This document shows, one piece after another, positions 62,669 through 64,000 of a DNA stretch of 64,000 bases. The notes beneath the pieces were generated by a model that was given only the letters and a program-made list of their open reading frames with translations, searched no databases and was not told where the DNA came from. Each line of letters starts with the position of its first letter. The stretch's first letter is position 1. This DNA is from Alkalinema sp. CACIAM 70d (GTDB lineage: Bacteria; Cyanobacteriota; Cyanobacteriia; Leptolyngbyales; Leptolyngbyaceae), in the NCBI GenBank assembly GCA_002148405.1, contig MUGG01000118.1, forward strand, positions 62,001 through 126,000, read 5' to 3'. Both the position numbers and the translations under genes were made by a program.

Positions 62669-63397
62669 TTAAGTCTGTTCTGGAGCAGTTGGTACAGCGT
62701 CAGAGGTCGGTTCAGGTGTAGGTACAGAAGTCGCCCCGAGGGCTTTTTGTGTTTTCGCTACTTGAAACTTAGCCCGACGCTTAGCGTAAATATTTTTCAA
62801 GTGAGTTTTCACCGTATTTAAGCTGATGTCCAGCTTATTAGAAATTTCCTGGTAGCTAAACTGTTGAAGCGACAGTTCCCAAACCTCTGCTTCCCGTTCG
62901 GTTAAGCCATATCGTTGTTGCTGAAGCCAGCGTTCCTGTAGCGATCGTTCATACCCATCTTCTATGATTACCATCACTAATTTAGAGGCTTCTGACAGTT
63001 CCCTATTTTCTGGCTCGATCGTATTAATCCATTGAATCTGTAATCTCAAATGGCTGCCTTCCCGCAAATGAAGTTCCGCCACATAGGTGCTTGAGACAGG
63101 AGATTGATGGGCTAAGAACCGATGACAGGCATCTGTGATTAGGTTAGGTAAAACAGTAGGGTTATCTTCCAAATGAAGGATTTCTTGGCAAAATGCTTGG
63201 GCTCGTGGATTAGCATAAAGTAAATGACATCCTTGGGACATCACAAGAATGCCTTGAGGAAATTGTTCTAAAACAGACTCAAGAACTGCCCCAATCCCCG
63301 GATTAACAGCGTGGGGTGGGTGAATCCAGCTAGACCCAGTGGGCCCCAATTCTTCCTTGGACTGAGGGTTTAAAGGCATAGACAACGGAATATGCAT
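62669..63397 (-). CDS. LuxR-family HTH regulator with PAS-like sensor
   Basis: 242 residues. The N-terminal part (about 35-150, FPQGILVMSQGCHLLYANPR and VMVIIEDGYERS) is PAS-like. The C-terminal HTH (about 168-225, GLTEREAEVWELSL, SYQEISNKLDISLNTVKTHL) is a clear GerE/LuxR domain. No receiver domain. The last 20 residues are Pro/Thr-rich. Probably senses a small molecule or redox state and controls nearby genes. Its leader carries 10-base direct repeats. Confidence 0.88.
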   Translation of the reverse strand: MHIPLSMPLNPQSKEELGPTGSSWIHPPHAVNPGIGAVLESVLEQFPQGILVMSQGCHLLYANPRAQAFCQEILHLEDNPTVLPNLITDACHRFLAHQSPVSSTYVAELHLREGSHLRLQIQWINTIEPENRELSEASKLVMVIIEDGYERSLQERWLQQQRYGLTEREAEVWELSLQQFSYQEISNKLDISLNTVKTHLKNIYAKRRAKFQVAKTQKALGATSVPTPEPTSDAVPTAPEQT

Positions 63398-63480
63398 TTT
63401 TTAGTGAAAAGGATTTAGTGCTTTGGCGCGATTGTGAAAGGTTAATAGCTGAATATGCAATGAGTAAACTGAAGCCGATC

Positions 63481-63525
63481 GAATAGAACTGAAGTAAACT
63501 GAAGTAAACTGAAATAAACTGAAAT
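63481..63525. repeat. Direct repeats with a 10-base period
   Basis: gaagtaaact occurs twice in tandem, followed by gaaataaact and gaaatg, with a related copy (gagtaaactg) just before. Period 10 matches one helical turn, which would place copies on one face of DNA. About 85-130 bases before the LuxR-type start. Confidence 0.8.
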
Positions 63526-63733
63526 GTTCGTTTAGTCCTCCAGATCTTTGCACCTTTAACGTCAAGCCAATGTCATTTCAACAATTGCCATGAGATACGG
63601 TAAATCACAATTTTCTTGATTAAATCATGACGTAAATAGGCTATCTTTTGCTGATTGGATTGTGGAAATAGTCTTTTAGAAGGTTTCTCCTGTACTTATC
63701 AGACAACTAGCCTTAACTAGGATGGTTTCTCAA

Positions 63734-63749
63734 ATTAGTGATCACTAAT
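63734..63749. promoter_or_regulatory. Perfect 16-base palindrome, possible operator
   Basis: attagtgatcactaat reads identically on both strands. It lies 70 bases before the start of the right-edge gene and 337 bases from the LuxR-type gene. LuxR-family dimers bind palindromes of about this length; the link is inference. Confidence 0.5.
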
Positions 63750-63818
63750 CTAATGGTGTTGCAATTTAACCTAGTGGAATTGTGAGGACTTTGGCATCGC
63801 TGGAGAGCTCCGTACTGG

Positions 63819-64000
63819 ATGGAACCTAAAAACTTAGATCAGTATTTTCCTTGCAGTCGCCAGAAATATTATGTGTCCACGCTACAACGGCGGGTCGGGC
63901 TGACCCTTCGTCGTGCGGAATGCTTAGTTAGGCTTTGGGCCTACTTATTACTTAAAGAATCTCAAGACCAGGGACTTTTACCAGAAGTGAGCTTGGCAAA
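63819..64000 (+). CDS. Unknown gene cut by the right edge
   Basis: At least 60 codons from ATG 63819: MEPKNLDQYFPCSRQKYYV, then QRRVGLTLRRAECLVRLWAY and LLKESQDQGLLPEV. GGAGAG lies about twelve bases upstream. Basic and helical, with no recognised family; the continuing sequence is outside the window. The pattern suggests a regulatory protein but this is weak. A perfect palindrome precedes it. Confidence 0.5.
   Translation, partial: MEPKNLDQYFPCSRQKYYVSTLQRRVGLTLRRAECLVRLWAYLLLKESQDQGLLPEVSLA

Larger units (their letters stand above)
63398..63818. other. Divergent region between LuxR-type gene and the right-edge gene
   Basis: 421 bases with two regulatory-looking structures: 10-base-period direct repeats (63481-63525) and a perfect 16-base palindrome (63734-63749). 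AT-rich, no credible frame. Confidence 0.6.

Overview
The window is chromosomal DNA of a cyanobacterium. The evidence is the set of oxygenic-phototroph genes: pcyA (phycocyanobilin synthesis), petN (cytochrome b6f), a DesB-type omega-3 desaturase, ycf46 and ycf35, a CYP110-like P450, and an E2 subunit with the plastid/cyanobacterial active-site variant. HIP1-type GCGATCGC/CGATCG motifs occur throughout. TPR-CHAT, Uma2 and Rpn-type genes and short tandem repeats suggest a larger-genome, possibly filamentous species, but the genus cannot be fixed from this sequence alone.

Layout. 1-5.6 kb: a truncated SH3b protein, then a small ribbon-helix-helix/zinc-ribbon protein, Ycf46, Ycf35, an inositol-monophosphatase-family enzyme and a Crp-type regulator, all on the + strand and separated by strong hairpins. 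5.8-17.5 kb: an M61 peptidase, a permuted NlpC/P60-like protein, a YkvA-type protein, a P450, Tex, and a beta-helix protein with SLH domains. Small secreted or unknown genes follow. 17.9-24.1 kb: small membrane and unknown proteins, pdhC, a two-gene unknown module beside a Uma2 nuclease, and a DUF2459 protein. 24.4-29 kb: accC, a family-2 glycosyltransferase, a nucleoside transporter and a secreted proline-rich protein, all co-directional. 29-42 kb: a DUF218 protein, a HTH protein with an acidic linker, a Gfo/Idh oxidoreductase, a response regulator/kinase pair, the initiator tRNA, uppS, mnmD-like, a CAP protein, recQ and a glycosyltransferase. 42-50 kb: gloB, a lipoprotein, trmD, tatA, a Ser/Thr kinase, pcyA, amt, petN plus another tiny membrane-protein gene, and a methyltransferase. 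50.5-64 kb: a zinc-ribbon membrane protein, a double-GAF histidine kinase, an Rpn nuclease remnant, a TPR-CHAT protein, an M16 homologue, desB, a frameshifted cupin gene, a TPR lipoprotein-like gene, sbcD, a LuxR-type regulator, and an unknown gene cut by the right edge.

Most genes are housekeeping or regulatory and stand alone or in short co-directional groups. Links visible in sequence are: an NtcA-type box before amt; a response regulator followed by its likely kinase; the RHH/Ycf46/Ycf35 cluster with palindromes and hairpins; and a 16-bp perfect palindrome between the LuxR-type gene and the right-edge gene.

Two items most need checking. The amt reading frame carries two compensating one-base indels that scramble about 17 residues of a membrane helix. 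The cupin gene has a one-base loss in a C run. Both lie in homopolymers, so assembly error must be excluded first. A recurring local pattern is 16-20-bp tandem duplication in gene leaders, seen at six or more loci. No CRISPR array, intact insertion sequence or prophage was seen.
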